Shown here in pieces: positions 22,536 to 36,154 of a stretch of 64,000 bases of DNA. Position 1 is the first letter of the stretch, and the number at the start of each line of letters is the position of its first letter. The translations under genes and the position numbers were made by a program. The stretch is from Malaya genurostris (Eukaryota; Arthropoda; Insecta; Diptera; Culicidae). The stretch lies in contig NC_080571.1 in assembly GCF_030247185.1 (NCBI RefSeq), positions 235,568,666 to 235,632,665 of the forward strand, in the 5' to 3' direction. Under the pieces are notes generated by a model. The model was given only the letters and a program-made list of their open reading frames with translations, was not told the DNA's origin and did no database searches.

Positions 22536-25500
22536 ACGGTATTATGTTATTTTCAAGATAAGAAAGTTTGTGTGGAAGAATAGTATGTTTTTCATGTATT
22601 ACGTCATTTTGTCTTCAGCAACTAAACGTGGGATGCAACTAAACGTGGCATGCAAGCAAACGTATGTTAATCCTTGTTTTTAGCATGAATAAATTCTACA
22701 ACAAATTTCGGTAATTTGAAGTGCAAGCCTAACTCTGGTGCAGCAAATCTACTAGCGAACACATGCAAAAATATGCCTTCTGCGAACATGCAAACGTGTC
22801 CTCCAGCTGAAGTTTATACAAAGTTTCACAGTGATGATGATGCGGGAAACCATGAATATAATAGCAGTGAAAACTCTTTGTATTAAACAGAACAAGACAT
22901 GTTTGAAAAATGACATCGCAAACAACGCACATCGTGAAAACCACCGGAAATGACTAATGCCTTTCTGCCCGCATGAGGGTGTCTTGAATTTTCTCTCTTT
23001 CTGTGCCTCTTGAATTTTGTCAGGTAAAACTCACAGTCAAAAATTTCTGCGGTTTTTCTTTCACTCGTCTATCCACTAAGGTTTGCTTTCGTCCCGCGAC
23101 CAGCACCCGTAGCACGTAACAGAGCAAAGGCCACCGTCGCCGCCGAGTTGGTTCGGTTCGGTTCGGTCCGGTTGGTGGTTTGTAAATTTTAATAGGCGAT
23201 AACGGCTCAGTGCAAGTGTGGCAGATTTATGTACAAGTCTTTTTTTGTTGTGGTGAAAATTGACGGCGGAAAAAGAAAGCTGCTTTGCCTTGGACTGTTT
23301 TTGCAGACAGAGGAGAAGTTCCGATGTTGAATATTTATTTTGGAAAATCTTTTTTTTTTATTATTACCGATTGAAGGTTCGTTAAGCATTGCTCGTAAAA
23401 ATTTTTAAACAGTGTGAAATTTAGCTAAGATGCTTTTTCAATCCCATGGTTGTATACCCAAAGCAGATGTCTGTTTTACGTTGTACAACGAAGAAATAAT
23501 TTCCGAAATATAAAATTTCAAGAATAATTACCAATGGCAACTAGTGGTAGGTCATAAACCTCGTCACTCGTGGAATCACCGATAAGAGCACGGCAGTGCA
23601 CGGTAATCAATCATCAAACTTGTGAAAGCGCCACATGAAAGAAAAGATACCGCCTACTTGTGATTGGTATCATGTAACGCCTGGATGGAATGCGTGAATA
23701 ATCAAAAACAGCCGGTTCGAATTTGTTACACGTTAACGAAAAAAAAGTACATTCAAGCTGCTTGTTTTCAACCCATCCTTCCATAGTGATCGACAGCTTC
23801 AACATTTCGACTCAAATATACTCACCGCCAGTCGTATCGTTGCTGATTGTGATCGAATCGAGACTGGATTGCAATGTATTTTGTTTCAGACTAATTACGG
23901 AACACCCCCCGTGGGGAAAAGCTGGACTGGTCGCGGTAAGCTCCCACAAGAATCCATGGTTTATATTATTTTAAACTTGCATTTTTATGTCTACTAAGAC
24001 CACATTTTTCCCAGCCGTCGAACATTGAATCATCAAAGACGAATTTCCCACGACACCGACAGTTGCAGTGATGCAAGACAAATAAAAATCACCGACTGGC
24101 TTGTTCATCGTTGCAACTTATTAAGTCAGTTCTCTAGCTCCAACCGAGCTCCATCGCATTACACATCGGGAACGTAACTGCTTTTGCCAACGAAGATTTC
24201 TCCCAGGCCATCGATAGTGTTACACTTTTCACCATTGACTCCGTTGCACCGTTATTCGGTGGTTTATTGGTTCAGATTATCGTGCCAGTAAAACTTCACG
24301 CACCCACAGGTCGAAGTGGCGGATTGGCACGGCCCACGAATCTGGCACTAAATCTGGTTGCGATACCGCGAACATGCCCGTGTTGTTGTACGAAGTAGCA
24401 TCCGCTCGAAGGCTTCACTGGCTATGAATAATAATTCTGGCTGCTGTTTCTGCTTTTGTTGCTGAAAACAGGAGCTCCTCCACTGAATTGGGTCAGAAAA
24501 ACGTATAACGTTTCTACTCAACCTACTTACGCAGCAACTTCGTCGGAGGCCATTGTTAAGCGAAATCTTTACAAGTTTGCGTAAAAAAAAAAACAAACAT
24601 TAGATGCACCCACTAAGGGCGATGTGAGCTAATAACGGTGGATGCGATGGAAATTAAAACCCTGTTTAGTTGAATGTTCAATTAACTGTTTCCACTGGAT
24701 AATTTTGTGTATATATTTTCATTACCAGGAAACATGAATCACGGAAACGAACGTCACCGATCAAATAATTTCACACCTATTTATCTCCTAACGTTCATTC
24801 ACACTCCATCGAATCGTTTTCCATAATTTAGTGTGGGTGGAGAGGGGGGGGGATGGATAGGTAACTCGAAGGTCTCATCGCTAATGGAGTGTGAGAAATG
24901 AAAAGTACGCCTTCGTCGACCACCTGATCTGTAAGAATCTATCCGCTCAAGCGAACTGATTCACACAAACCTCTCCCCCATCGCGAGGTTGTCGTCCTAC
25001 GGTATCGTTCTGTGCGACTTTGTCATTTCCCATGGACCCGGAAGTAAGCCTAGAGAAGCAGTCAGTCAAAGCCACCCAGGGAGCAAGCGTTTCTTTTCGG
25101 AAAAACTTTCCATTCTTTGTTTCGTGCGCTTCTAACTAAATCCGCTACCTTCACAGCCTTTGTGAGAAAACGAAGTAAGGCCAAGGTAGTAGGATAATTT
25201 TGCGCAGCGTCAAAATGGAATCTGCCGTTTCGGCAAACCTTTCATCTCTGGCATTGCAGCCGGTGCGCGTGCAGTCGCATTGTTTACCATTGCACGATAC
25301 CGTGTGTGATATTAATTGATGTATCATGCAATCAGCGTTTTTTGTTGTTCGGTTGTTAGTTAAAAATTTGATGGATTGAGGAATATTTTATTGTTATCAT
25401 TTGAAACACGAACGGAACATCACTAATGTGATACTAATAAGTTGATAAATGATTGTTTATGTAGATTGCCAATCTCTCCCGAAATTCATATTTCTTTCGT

Positions 25501-25734
25501 TTCAGCTCATTTGCCGTTGGCTTGACATGACCATTCGTAAATTAAAAAGTTTCTCATATAACTAACGCTCGTATCCGTGCTGTATTTTACAGTATTGCAT
25601 GGTATTTTCGACCCAAATAATTCGTACTGTTTTATCCCTCAAATGTAATGTATTTTAATGTGTACTATGAATGTTTAACGCATCGAATGTCGATATGTCG
25701 CTATATAAAATGCCAGAAAGAACAGTGACAACAC
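22536..25734. other. Non-coding, mixed composition
   Basis: No coding exon or transposon is supported. 23000-23340 is GC-richer. 24000-24600 is moderately GC-rich with short ORFs lacking splice or codon support. A G-run (GAGGGGGGGGGATGG) lies near 24841. The stretch ends at the target site of Jockey copy 2. Confidence 0.4.
23000..23340 (+). promoter_or_regulatory. GC-richer, promoter-like stretch with (GGTTC)n
   Basis: Contains a short pentanucleotide run (GGTTC about 4 times, 23150-23172), CCGTCGCCGCCG just before it, and an initiator-like CTCAGTGCAAGTG near 23207. It could be an untranslated exon or promoter. No ORF supports it. Confidence 0.2.
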
Positions 25735-25747
25735 GTAGTAAATAAAA

Positions 25748-26005
25748 CTAATAGGTAGATCGGCCATATCATCTTCTTCTAATGGCAGTCTACCTACCAA
25801 TATTCCTTCAATGCCATTCGCTTCTTTAAATGAAGTTGACTTAGTCGATATAACTGAAAATAAAATGATCTACCTACAAGATCAACTTTTTCAAATGATC
25901 ATCCGAATGAATTCGACTTCATCACTTTTCGCAGCATTTCAAATCGGATGGCAATTCGCAAATAATATTATAATGAATTTAAAATTTAACAGTGATGTTG
26001 AATAA
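25748..26005 (+). pseudogene. Jockey ORF1 (gag), C-terminal 85 codons
   Basis: Open from the first base of the truncated insertion to TAA at 26003-26005. It includes QDQLFQMIIRMNSTSSLFAA and QIGWQFANNIIMNLKF, resembling Juan/Jockey ORF1 C-termini. Zinc knuckles would be further 5' and are absent. The ORF2 ATG (25995) overlaps its end. Confidence 0.75.
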
Positions 26006-27236
26006 TTATTTGAATATTTTAAATTGGAATGCTCGATCTTTGAAATCGAGTGAAATCGAATTTTAAAATTTTCTCAAAGTTCACAAAATTCATATTGCCA
26101 TTGTGACAGAAACTTTTCTTAAACCAAATGTCAAATTGAAAAGTAATCCACATTATGTGGTTCATCGATTTGACAGGTTTACTGGAATGGGTGGAGGAAT
26201 TGCCATTTTTGTCCAACGGCAAATTAAACATCGAATTTTACCTTCCTTCAATACTAAAGTTATTGAAAGCTTGGGAATCGAAGTTGAAACCATTCATGGA
26301 ATTTATTTCATCGCTGGAGCATATTTACCATTCCAATGCACCGGCGAACAATCAAATTTCTTTAAAGGCGATTTGCAAAAACTCACAAGATATCGACCGA
26401 AATTTTTCGTAATAGGGGACTTAAATGCTAAGCATGTCCAGTGGAATTGTAGGCAAAATAACAGTAATGGTAAAATACTTCATAATCAACTCTCAGCTGG
26501 TTACTTCACAGTTCTTCATCCCAGTAATCCGACTTATTTCTCTTCCGTGAAAAACCCGTCTACAATTGATCTGATTCTAACAGATCAATGTCACATTTGT
26601 AGTGAACCGATTACACATGCTGACTTTGACTCAGATCATCTTCCTGTAACATTCAGACTTTCCAACGAAGCTTTAATTAATCCAATTAGTTCTATATTCA
26701 ACTATCATAGAGCTAATTGGTTGTATTACAGATCTCACATTGAAAATCATGTGGATCATGAAACTATTTTAGAAAATTCTGCGGACATCGACACAGCAAT
26801 TGTTAATTTGAATCATTACATTATCGAATCTAGAAATTTATCAGTTCCCAAAGCTCACACTAAATTAAATTCTCCTATCATCGATGACAATCTTCAACTG
26901 CTCATTCGGTTGAAGAATGTTCGTCGACGCCAATATCAACGTTCTCGTGATCCTGCTATGAGAAACATAGTTAAGGATTTACAAAAAGAAATTAAACATA
27001 GATTTACTCTTTTGCGAAATGAACATTTCGCTAAAGAAGTTGAACAAATTAAGCCATATTCTAAACCTTTCTGGAAACTTTCTAAGGTTCTTAAGAAATC
27101 TCAGAAACCAATTCCTGCTCTCAAGAAAGGAAATCAAATACTTCTTACAAATGGCAAAAAAAGCTCAAAAACTTGCTCAGCAGTTCGAGAGTGTCCACAA
27201 TTTTAATTTGAACGTTGTGATTTCTATTGAAAATGA
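25995..27236 (+). pseudogene. Jockey ORF2, endonuclease domain
   Basis: ATG at 25995, ILNWNARSLKSSEIEF, then an in-frame TAA at 26064-26066, then TETFLKPNVK, GGGIAIFVQ, GDLNAKHVQWN, NPSTIDLILTD and SDHLPVTF, the catalytic and structural motifs of the AP-like endonuclease. One frameshift at the A-run near 27157 (readable as AQKLAQQFESVHNF in the next frame). The domain ends at the internal deletion junction, where CCC is shared by both sides. Confidence 0.88.
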
Positions 27237-27530
27237 ACCCCGTTGGTTGTCAGAAATCGCTATTCTGTGACGACACAAGTCTGTTAGCCACAGGTAGAAA
27301 TCTAAGAGTGATCTGCAGTCTCCTACAAAGAAGTTTAAATATTTTCAGTGATTATCTGTCAAATTGGAAAATTAAACCAAATGCAGCAAAAACGCAATTA
27401 ATTATCTCTCCTCATAAGCCAAGAGCTTCTTTTCTTAAGCCAAACAATAATCACATTCTCAAATTGAATGGCTTGGAATTGACATGGTCTGATCAAGCTA
27501 AATACATAGGTTTAACGAATGACAAAAAAC
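27237..27530 (+). pseudogene. Jockey ORF2, RT motif C and thumb
   Basis: Reads PVGCQKSLFCDDTSLLATG through NGLELTWSDQAKY to NDKK, then is cut by the family F insertion. Nearly identical to 300-597 of copy 1. In a different frame from the endonuclease because of the deletion. Confidence 0.88.
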
Positions 27531-28037
27531 CCTTCTTAATCCACCTAGTGGTGTGATAATGCCTTTCTCTTCTTTCATAACTGTCTCATGAAAATATGTT
27601 TCATACTTTTATTAAATAATTTTGGATACTAATTTTGTTACCAATTGATTCAGATTGATTCGAGAAGTTCACAAAAGCGTGCTTCAGTGTTTATGTCACA
27701 CAGTCAGCATCATTTTTTCAAACTAGTGCTTGAAATTTGCGTTGCCTATTTGTAATCAGTGATGCTAATCTAAAAAAAGCCTTCTTAGTCCACTTAGTGA
27801 AATTTTCATATATCTTGAAAAATCACCATAGGGAGGAGTACATGAAATTTTCGAAATCGAAAAAAAATTTTTGATGCCAAAAGGCTTAGAATTGCATGAA
27901 ACGTCGAGATTTAGTGTCATCTCGAAAAAAAAATTCTTTTGAAAAAGTTGACTTTTTGGGACTTGAAAATTTTTCTAAGTCCCAGAAAGTTGATTTTTTC
28001 AAAAGAATGTTTTTTTGAGATGACACTAAATTTCGAT

Positions 28038-28284
<247 letters not shown>

Positions 28285-28291
28285 AGCGGTA

Positions 28292-28799
28292 AAAATCAAT
28301 GTGTTTTGTCGGTTACGTCACTTATACCATCATATATCTGGAACCAAAAGTCACAACCATTTGATCTTCGAACTTGATCAATGGCTCGACAGTAGCTTTC
28401 AAACGAGCCCAAGTTTGTTAAAATCGGTTCTGCCATCTCTGAGAAAATCGAGCGCGTTCAAATACAACGCTTTTTGTCGGTTACGTCACTTATACAATCA
28501 TATCTCCGGAACCAAAAGTCACAGCCATTTGATCTTCTAACTTGATCAATGGCCCGATAGTCGCTTTCAAACGAGCCCAAGTTTGTTAAAATCGGTTCAG
28601 CCATCTCTGAGAAAATTGAGCGCGTTCAAATACAACGCTTTTTGTCGGTTACGTCACTTATACAATCATATCTCCGGAACCAAAAATCACAGCCATTTGA
28701 TTTTCGAACTTGATCAATGGCCCGACAGTAGCTTTCAAACGAGCCCAAGTTTGTTAAAATCGGTTCAGCCATCTCTGAGAAAATTGAGCGCGTTCAAAT
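28292..28799. repeat. Three tandem 168-bp repeats
   Basis: TTGTCGGTTACGTCACTTAT recurs at 28306, 28474 and 28642, exactly 168 bp apart. Each unit runs through CCGGAACCAAAAGTCACA, TTGATCAATGGC and AAAATCGGTTCAGCCATCTC. Units differ by only a few bases. Confidence 0.95.
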
Positions 28800-28813
28800 A
28801 TCTTCGAAAAGTG

Positions 28814-29038
<225 letters not shown>

Positions 29039-29153
29039 ACATTTTCCGATCTCGTCGAACTGATTCGAATGGTATATAACACTATGGGTCTCCGAGGCTC
29101 CGTTTGAAAGTCGGTTTTTCCAGCAATTCTAATACCTTTCTATAGAGAAAGGC

Positions 29154-29754
29154 AAAAACTCACTTTCAAGTATCACATTGAAGGAATCCAGGCAAAGTGT
29201 AATAAATATATTAAATGTTTATATCCTCTTATAAACAGAAATTCAAGGCTCTGTCTAAAAAACAAATTGTTAATTTATAAACAAATTTTCAGACCAGCCA
29301 TGCTTTATGCAGTACCAATTTGGTCAAGTTGTTGTTCCATCAGGAAGAAAACGCTTCAAAGGATTCAGAATAAAATTCTGAAAATGATTTTGAAGCGTCC
29401 TCCTTGGTTTAGTACAAATGAGTTACACAGACTCACAAATGATGTAATGTCACATAATATTATAAGCAAATACTGACAAAAATCGATGCAATCTTCAATT
29501 GAATCGATTCGCTCTCTGTATTAGTTAGTAGGTTAGTATATAAGTTCCTTTTCTCCATTACACAATACAAGTAGGTTTAGAATTTTCCCCACACAAAAAT
29601 CTCAGAATTGTGGAAGCAAATGATGTCCTCATGGTAATAACCAAATCATATATATAATAGGGCTGAAAAGTCACCACTTGTGGCTGAACACCCAATTTAA
29701 ATCTTAATACTTTATTTTAACTCATATTCCAATAAATAGTTATTTAAAAAAAAT
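29154..29754 (+). pseudogene. Jockey ORF2 C-terminus and 3' UTR (copy 2)
   Basis: Resumes after the insert: LLIYKQIFRPAM, AVPIWSSCC, KTLQRIQNKILKMIL and RPPWFSTNELHRL, ending near 29476. The 3' UTR matches copy 1 but has only 9 alternating AT bases at 29648-29656. It ends with AATAAATAG and A-run at 29745-29753. Confidence 0.85.
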
Positions 29755-29767
29755 GTAGTAAATAAAA

Positions 29768-30356
29768 ATACACAAAAACAACAAATAGATTTATTTCCTT
29801 CTCTCCTTTTCATCGTGTTTTTTGACGTGAATACGTCTTCTCAAAATCCGCTCTGAGGAATAATAGGTAGAACTTAATCGTGAGTATCTCAAGTTATACT
29901 AAATGCCATCATAATTATAACATAATGTTTGCACTTCTAGACCAAATTTGATCACATTTCAAAAATATTTCAAACATTATATAGCATAAATTTCGATCAA
30001 TTCTTTTCTTGGGAGTTTACACTGTGTATATATTCTAGAAACACAAGAAGAAATTTTCTTTAAATTAATATTCATTGGAACTATAAAAGTTATAAATCTA
30101 GTTTTCTCACACAGGCATCCACAATATGAGAACCATTCATCAAATGCTAACCGCATGAAGCATAGTTATCAGCTCGCGCACATATTCATGAACTAATGAA
30201 CGAACGAAGCACCTCTCCTTGGTTGGGTTGGGCTGTGAATTTTATCTGATTTACGAACATGTGTGAATAGCCACAGAGGGTTAACCTATTTTGTTAAAAT
30301 TCGTTGCTTCAATTTGCAAGCCCTGGTGGAGATACGTTGATGATATTTTATGCATC
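29768..30356. other. Non-coding; diverged fragment of the inverted-repeat family
   Basis: About 29811-29890 matches the start of the repeat at 37063 (TTTTTTGACGTGAATACG, then AGAACTTAATCGTGAGTATC). The rest is A+T-rich and unassigned. Confidence 0.45.
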
Positions 30357-30369
30357 ATCAAAATGTGAT

Positions 30370-31476
30370 TTTTTTTTTATTTAAAAGGTATTTTTATTCA
30401 GGCCTATTTGCGTACAAGCTTTACGTGGCCGAATTAGCCGATTTTTTAAATAATGTGTTTTTTGAAGTGGATCTCGTTGTCACTCTTTTTCTAGGAGGAG
30501 AGGAGCTTCCATTTCCCTCCTGCGAGGGTTGAGGGGCACTTTATTCGTGACTCGTCTCGTCATCCATTGCCGCATCGGTGGTTTTGTTGTTGATTTCCGT
30601 CTTCTTTTCATTTTCCTTGATGTTCGCAGTCTTGAGCTCGTTGCTAGTTGCTGTAGATGCGCCTTGTTGTACATTGGTTGCAGTTGCTGGTTGGTTTGAT
30701 GGTGAAACAGGAGTACTGCGCTCACTAGTTTCCATTGTTGAACGGTTGACCATAGTTTCGGTGCAAGGTTTACCGTAGTGTGCAGGTTGTTCACGAAACT
30801 GGCATGTAACCAGCTGATTTTCATAGGTAATCAGCGTTTCACACGGATGTGTCCCACCTTGACCACAAATGATGTAAGATGGAATTGCCTTACGTAGATG
30901 CATACGTACCACTCGCACGCCATTCCGGATACCGGGGAAAAAATTCCGCCATACTTCCCTTTCGATGGAAAGGATTTCACCGTACCGCGACTTTTGTCCC
31001 GAACGTACTGATCGGTGACCGCCGGGGGGAGGTCATGCACGCGTACTTCTATGGCATTGTCCACCATGTGCACAGGGATTTTGTATGTAATGTTATCACA
31101 CTCAACACTGTGTACCTCGTTGTTAACCGAAGCGAATGCAATTGAATCGCTTCCACGTTTAAACATAATGTACACACAGTTAGACGCCTTGTTGAATTGA
31201 ATCTCAGTTACTTTATTAGCGTCTAGATGCATTCGTTCTTTAAGTAAGATTTCAATTTCATTTGCTGCTGGTCTAACTTTGCAACGCTTGAAATCTATAC
31301 AAATTGAATTTGGTCTTGTAGGCCAAGATTCCGGCTTTGTTAGATTGTATTTGACCATTCCGTACACTCTATTGTTCACTGTACTGTATTGTCTTTGTTT
31401 CTGTTGTTTCGACCGTAAATGATTTGCGACCGTAAATGATTTTCGACTGCGTCGTGTGAGATGCGAGCACGAACTG
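30370..31476 (-). mobile_element. Gag-only non-LTR retroposon, complete (about 1.1 kb)
   Basis: Bounded by a 13-bp duplication ATCAAAATGTGAT at 30357-30369 and 31477-31489. On the minus strand it begins CAGTTCGTGCTCGC, the CAGT start typical of full-length Jockey/I-type 5' ends. It has a short leader with a repeated AAATCATTTACGGTCG, one gag-like ORF, then a 3' end with AATAAA signals and a poly(A) tract (T-run 30370-30378 on plus). No endonuclease or RT sequence lies between gag and poly(A). Either a non-autonomous gag-only element or a deletion derivative of a larger LINE. Confidence 0.85.
30421..31358 (-). pseudogene. LINE-type gag (ORF1) with one frameshift and one stop
   Basis: Starts MVKYNLTKPESWPTRP and continues IDFKRCKVRPAANEIE, NCVYIMFKRG and HMVDNAIEVRVHDLPP. 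A one-base loss near 30990-30996 shifts frame; the next frame reads RYGEILSIEREVWRNFFPG, NGVRVVRMHLRK and a decayed knuckle (CQFREQPAHYGKPC, second cysteine lost). TAA at 30541-30543 is premature, as the same frame continues SAPQPSQEGNG and RKRVTTRSTSKN to TAA at 30421-30423. The full frame is about 312 codons. Such proteins bind element RNA. Non-functional here. Confidence 0.82.
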
Positions 31477-33689
31477 ATCAAAATGTGATGATTTAACAAG
31501 TTTTCTGGAAACTATTAACAACCTTCATAAAAACATTAAATTCACTTGTGGAATAGAAAAAAAACTATAAGCTTTCTTAGATATTCTGAAATAATTTAGA
31601 TATTTGAAATATATAGGAAGCCGACCAATACGGATAGACTCAAACCAAGTACTTCAAATCACTCCCACCAGCATAAAATAATGACTTTTCATCATATGAT
31701 TCATAGAATGCTCACCTCATCACATTTCAGTAGATGTCAACCCAGATGTTGCACATCCGCTCAAAACCAAACTGGAAAAGTTTGGTTTGAATTTGGTTTT
31801 CAGTAGTAAGAAGTATTAATTTAAAACTATACTAGGATCTACAAAAGATCATACATCTAGGATTCTAAAGGTAATTTTAGGAAGTTACAGCCTTCAGTTA
31901 CTAATGTCGATTTCGTTTGAGAAAACTGAAACTGACCCTGGGTAGTTTTATCAAACAAACACTGTGTTGCGTTCGCACTTAGAAACGAGGGTTTGAGCAA
32001 ACCTGATATAAAAACCAGGTTCGAAACTGACTCGAGTTACAATTCAACAACGTTGAAACTAGGTTCGAAACTAGCTTCAAACAAACGGTTTAACAGCAGT
32101 TAGGGTGTAAACTGGGTTAGGCTTGGCATCAAGCGAAAGCGATCATCATCAAGTGCGTTCAAGAAATATTTGTAATTAAATCCTTGTTTTTTTGCGAACT
32201 TCGGCTTCCGTTCGTAAAAAGAGATTTCTGTTCACGACAAGCTCAACCGGTGATTTGTTTGCTATGTTTGCTACATGTTATTGGGTAACGTTTGGTGTTT
32301 CCGACAAACCTAATGAGAAAATTTCCAAAGCAGATGCACTTTCTCTACGGATCTACTCATAAAAAAAATATTTATTTGGGTTTATTTCTTAGAGTCATCT
32401 AAGATTTGAAAACAACTGGAAACATTACTTTTTGGCATCAATTCGTTATACCCGTACCAAAAATAATAATATGGTTAGAATTTCTAATAACCTCGATCCA
32501 ATGGAGGTCTTCAATTTGGGTTTAATAATGACCCATTCCAAAATGTAGAGATTTGAAACAGTATCGACAATAACAATCATTGACACCCACTCATCAATCT
32601 GGTTGACGTGCTCTAATGTTAATCAAGGAATAAAATAAATCCATCTTAAATCACCTAATCAAAAGCGTTTAAAATAACGGTAATGTAAGTAGAGGGTTTT
32701 CTGCAACACCAAATCAAAATTAATAGCGAATTACAATGCAGTGAACACCCACACAAACGAACACATATTTGGCATACATCGTCACACTGCTCACATGTTA
32801 AATGTGACTAATCCATCAACAAATTACCGAGACACAAGCGCTTCAAATTAGGTCCAAAAAATTTATCACCGAAAGTTCTGAATTGGCCTGCTAGTTCCCG
32901 TAAAATCAACAGCTGATCGGTTTTCAATATACTCAAGCGAACATGGTGTCTAGCAGACGGAAAAAGACATCCACACACACCCAAACGCAACTATCAAGTG
33001 AGCGAATGGATATAACTCAGTTCTGTCTTTCACTCTCGCTACCGATTAAAGTTAAAATTTTAAGATCGAATATAGATTCCTTTTTGTGCGTACATTTCAT
33101 GCAATGCAGAAGGGAGCGATAATTTTTCTTGCATGATGTAAATACTCCCTAAACCGATCGAAGCAGATTTGCTACTAAAAGAAATTCGAGGTGTAGATCA
33201 ACGACCGAAACCGTCGGTCGTGCACGAAAAATCAAGAGGATGACATAAACATGGTCTGCTGTGATTGGTTCTTGAAAACATAGGTCGATTCTAACCAATT
33301 TTTCAATAGCATGCTATTGAAATACTGAAACGACGACGTTATCATACATGTTTAAGTGCAATGGATCCGACTGAGTTATTATCGTTCAAAATTACAGAAA
33401 AAGATTAGGCGGCTAATTTTTGAAACTTTTAATTGACACCCGGCCTCGTATAGTGAAGAGTACGGCATTTTTAATGCCAAAAATAAAAACTTTTAAACCA
33501 CCATGCCATAACGAGGTACACTGCAAGTAGAATAAGGAGACGGTTGGTTAAACTAGTCAGAACGAAATTTGTGACATGAAGTCAACAGCAGGTAGTGATA
33601 CAGTATGAACTTGAACTGTCGGTGTACAAAGTATCAAGCACGTGTTTCGCGCTATTTGATCAGGTAGACTTCTGGAACGAGTTCCCACA

Positions 33690-33785
33690 TGCACCAGAGT
33701 AACTTAGTTGAAAGAACATTCCCTAGGTAAGAAGAAGATTGAAGGTTTGAGTTCGAGTTCTAGTTTTGCAGATTTTTTTCGCTGT
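33690..33785 (+). other. Possible tRNA-derived SINE remnant
   Basis: TAACTTAGTTGAAAGAACAT resembles a degenerate A box region, and GGTTTGAGTTCGAGTTC a degenerate B box, followed by TTTTGCA and a T-run. No good cloverleaf acceptor pairing, so not a functional tRNA. Confidence 0.25.
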
Positions 33786-36154
33786 TTTATTCATCCGTCT
33801 TACTTCCCGTCGGTAGGTATGAAAAGTGATGTTAATTTTTTGTTTTAGCTTATCATTTCAAAAACATTTTATAAAGCTGCTGTTTCATGTTCTTGAAACG
33901 GATGACTATTTGTTGGCCCCAAGAAAAGATTAACGGCGTAAATCAATTTAAGCATCACATAACAGACTTGAAAGATTATGTAAGCCATATATACTTCTCG
34001 CCGTGGTTTGTTTCTTCTGTTGCACCGCCATTTTTCGCCAAAACGGTATCGACGAGATAAAACTAAAACCACGAAAACTGCGCTTCGTGAGATTTGTCTC
34101 GGTCTCGGTTGTGTTTTACTATCTTGGCCACAAATGATTGACAGTTGCTTGATGTCATATTTTTATGATCGCATTGTTTAACGCAAGCGAAATTTGTTGA
34201 AACCTTTGTAGGATGATGAGATAAGCGTAGGAAAAAAATGGGATGAAACAATAGATTACACGAACTGGTGAAACAACAAAAAGTGATAAATTGGTTTTAA
34301 ATTTTCTTGTCGTCCAGTTGAAACGAACGAAATACGGCGGTTTTGTTCTTTGGTTGAGTTGCTTGAAAGGCGCAGCGATACCGTTTGGTAACTACTGACA
34401 ATTTAATCAACTCTTTTTTTGGCGTAGTTATGTAAAAATTTGCAAACTGATGTGGAAACCATAACAGTACTATAATTGAGTTAGCTCTCATTAATCAAGA
34501 TATAAAACCATTCGCAAAGTTGCTGGGCTGTCATTCACTTGTTTAAAAAAATGCTTTCAACGGTAAACAACGTAAAGTTTTCAACTCCGCGCACAATCGA
34601 CAGCAACGCGAAGAGTAAGTGATGCATGCAATGGAAAGCTCCCGGAGCGCCACCCAACATGACTGGGCCACTAAACTTCGCGGTTGGTGCCGTCGAGCGG
34701 TAAAATCGAACCTCGCTAGATCATCTTGTGTTTGTTCATTATTATGATGACGATTCACATGTGTGTGTGTGCGAGAGAGAGATAGAGAGGGTCTGCTGTA
34801 ATCAATGCTACATTAGCATTATTAAGCCATTTACCTCTTCGGGCACGCAGTGCGTCAATTGTTTTGTTTTTTTTCTGCTAAGCTAGGCCACTTCCTCGGT
34901 TCCTCAGTACGGAGGAAAATTACCGCAAGCTGATGAGGTGTAGGATCGATATACGTTATTTATTCAGAGAAGCAACGAATGTGTGTCAAAACGAATGGCA
35001 ATCCGCAAAGATTTCAACGTGTTTTGTTTCTTAATTCTTTTGCGAATTTTAACGTTACCGTGCTTGATAAACATTTTTTACAGAATGTGATGCTAGAAAA
35101 GCGTAGAAATCTGCGACACAAGCCGTTTTCTTTTTTTCAGGAAGCTTTCAACTAACCAGTTTTCATCACGGACTGACAACCTGAACCGGATTATTTATGT
35201 CAGACCGGTGCCCGTTCCAGTAGCAAACCAAAACCATCAATCATCGTGTCCTCCCCTTTTGAAGCACCACAAAACCATAGTCTAAACAGACGTGAGCTCG
35301 CAAAAATCGGAAGTCCACGAGCAAATCCGAAACAACTTTCCTACGGGCCTAGGAAAGGTGGTGGAACCGCGAGTCGGGGCTGGACAGAAAGTGAAAATTT
35401 CATTCCTTCACCACTTGCTTTATTTACGCGTTCGTAGAAAATTTCCCGCCACCTCATCGGCAGGCAAGTTGAAGAAGCATTTATTTATTTTTCCTTTTTT
35501 TTTGTTAAAATATTGTTCATCTTATTGCGATTGTTGGGTTTTTGTATAATTTAGCATCATAACAAAAATGTTGCCTCTTCCATTTGAGAAACTGTTGTTA
35601 TATTACCCATTTTTATTGATGCGTCAAAATCATGTCTATAAGCAAAACAATGCCGTCAAAATATGCGAAATATAAATAGCTTCTACACACACAAACCTCA
35701 AATAAACTTCGATAAAAAGTTGATTAAACGACACGGAACAATATATTACATTGCAAAATGCTCAGATACAGTAAAGTTGGATTCAGACGATACGATAGCC
35801 TGCGTCAACGAAGAGAGGCGTATCTGAACGGCTCCATAAGACAAAACTAAAGCTAATGTTGATGTGTTATTACCGTTTTGTGCCGAAAAAAAAACATACG
35901 GATCACGTCAAAAACTTAGACGTCTACTTAGAGGTTCAGGAGGCTGACGTGTCGAAAATGAAAGGTAGAGTATCTGGAGAAAATTGGTTATTTGCCCTCA
36001 GCGTAAAATGGGCATGTCTAAGCAATCCATTAAATAACATAAAAATAGTTTCCTAACACAACGATTGAATTTTTTCATGGCTATCTATTTTCCGTTGGCA
36101 CGTGCAAAAGCTGCGTGGTTTTCTCTCATATCCGAACTACAAGGGCCTGCACGT

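Noticed and set aside
24000..24600. GC-richer region considered as a host exon
   Set aside because: No splice-bounded open frame with coding character was found.
35143..35440. Possible plus-strand exon after a TTTCTTTTTTTCAG acceptor-like site
   Set aside because: No convincing donor or continuous frame; the host exons supported here are on the opposite strand.
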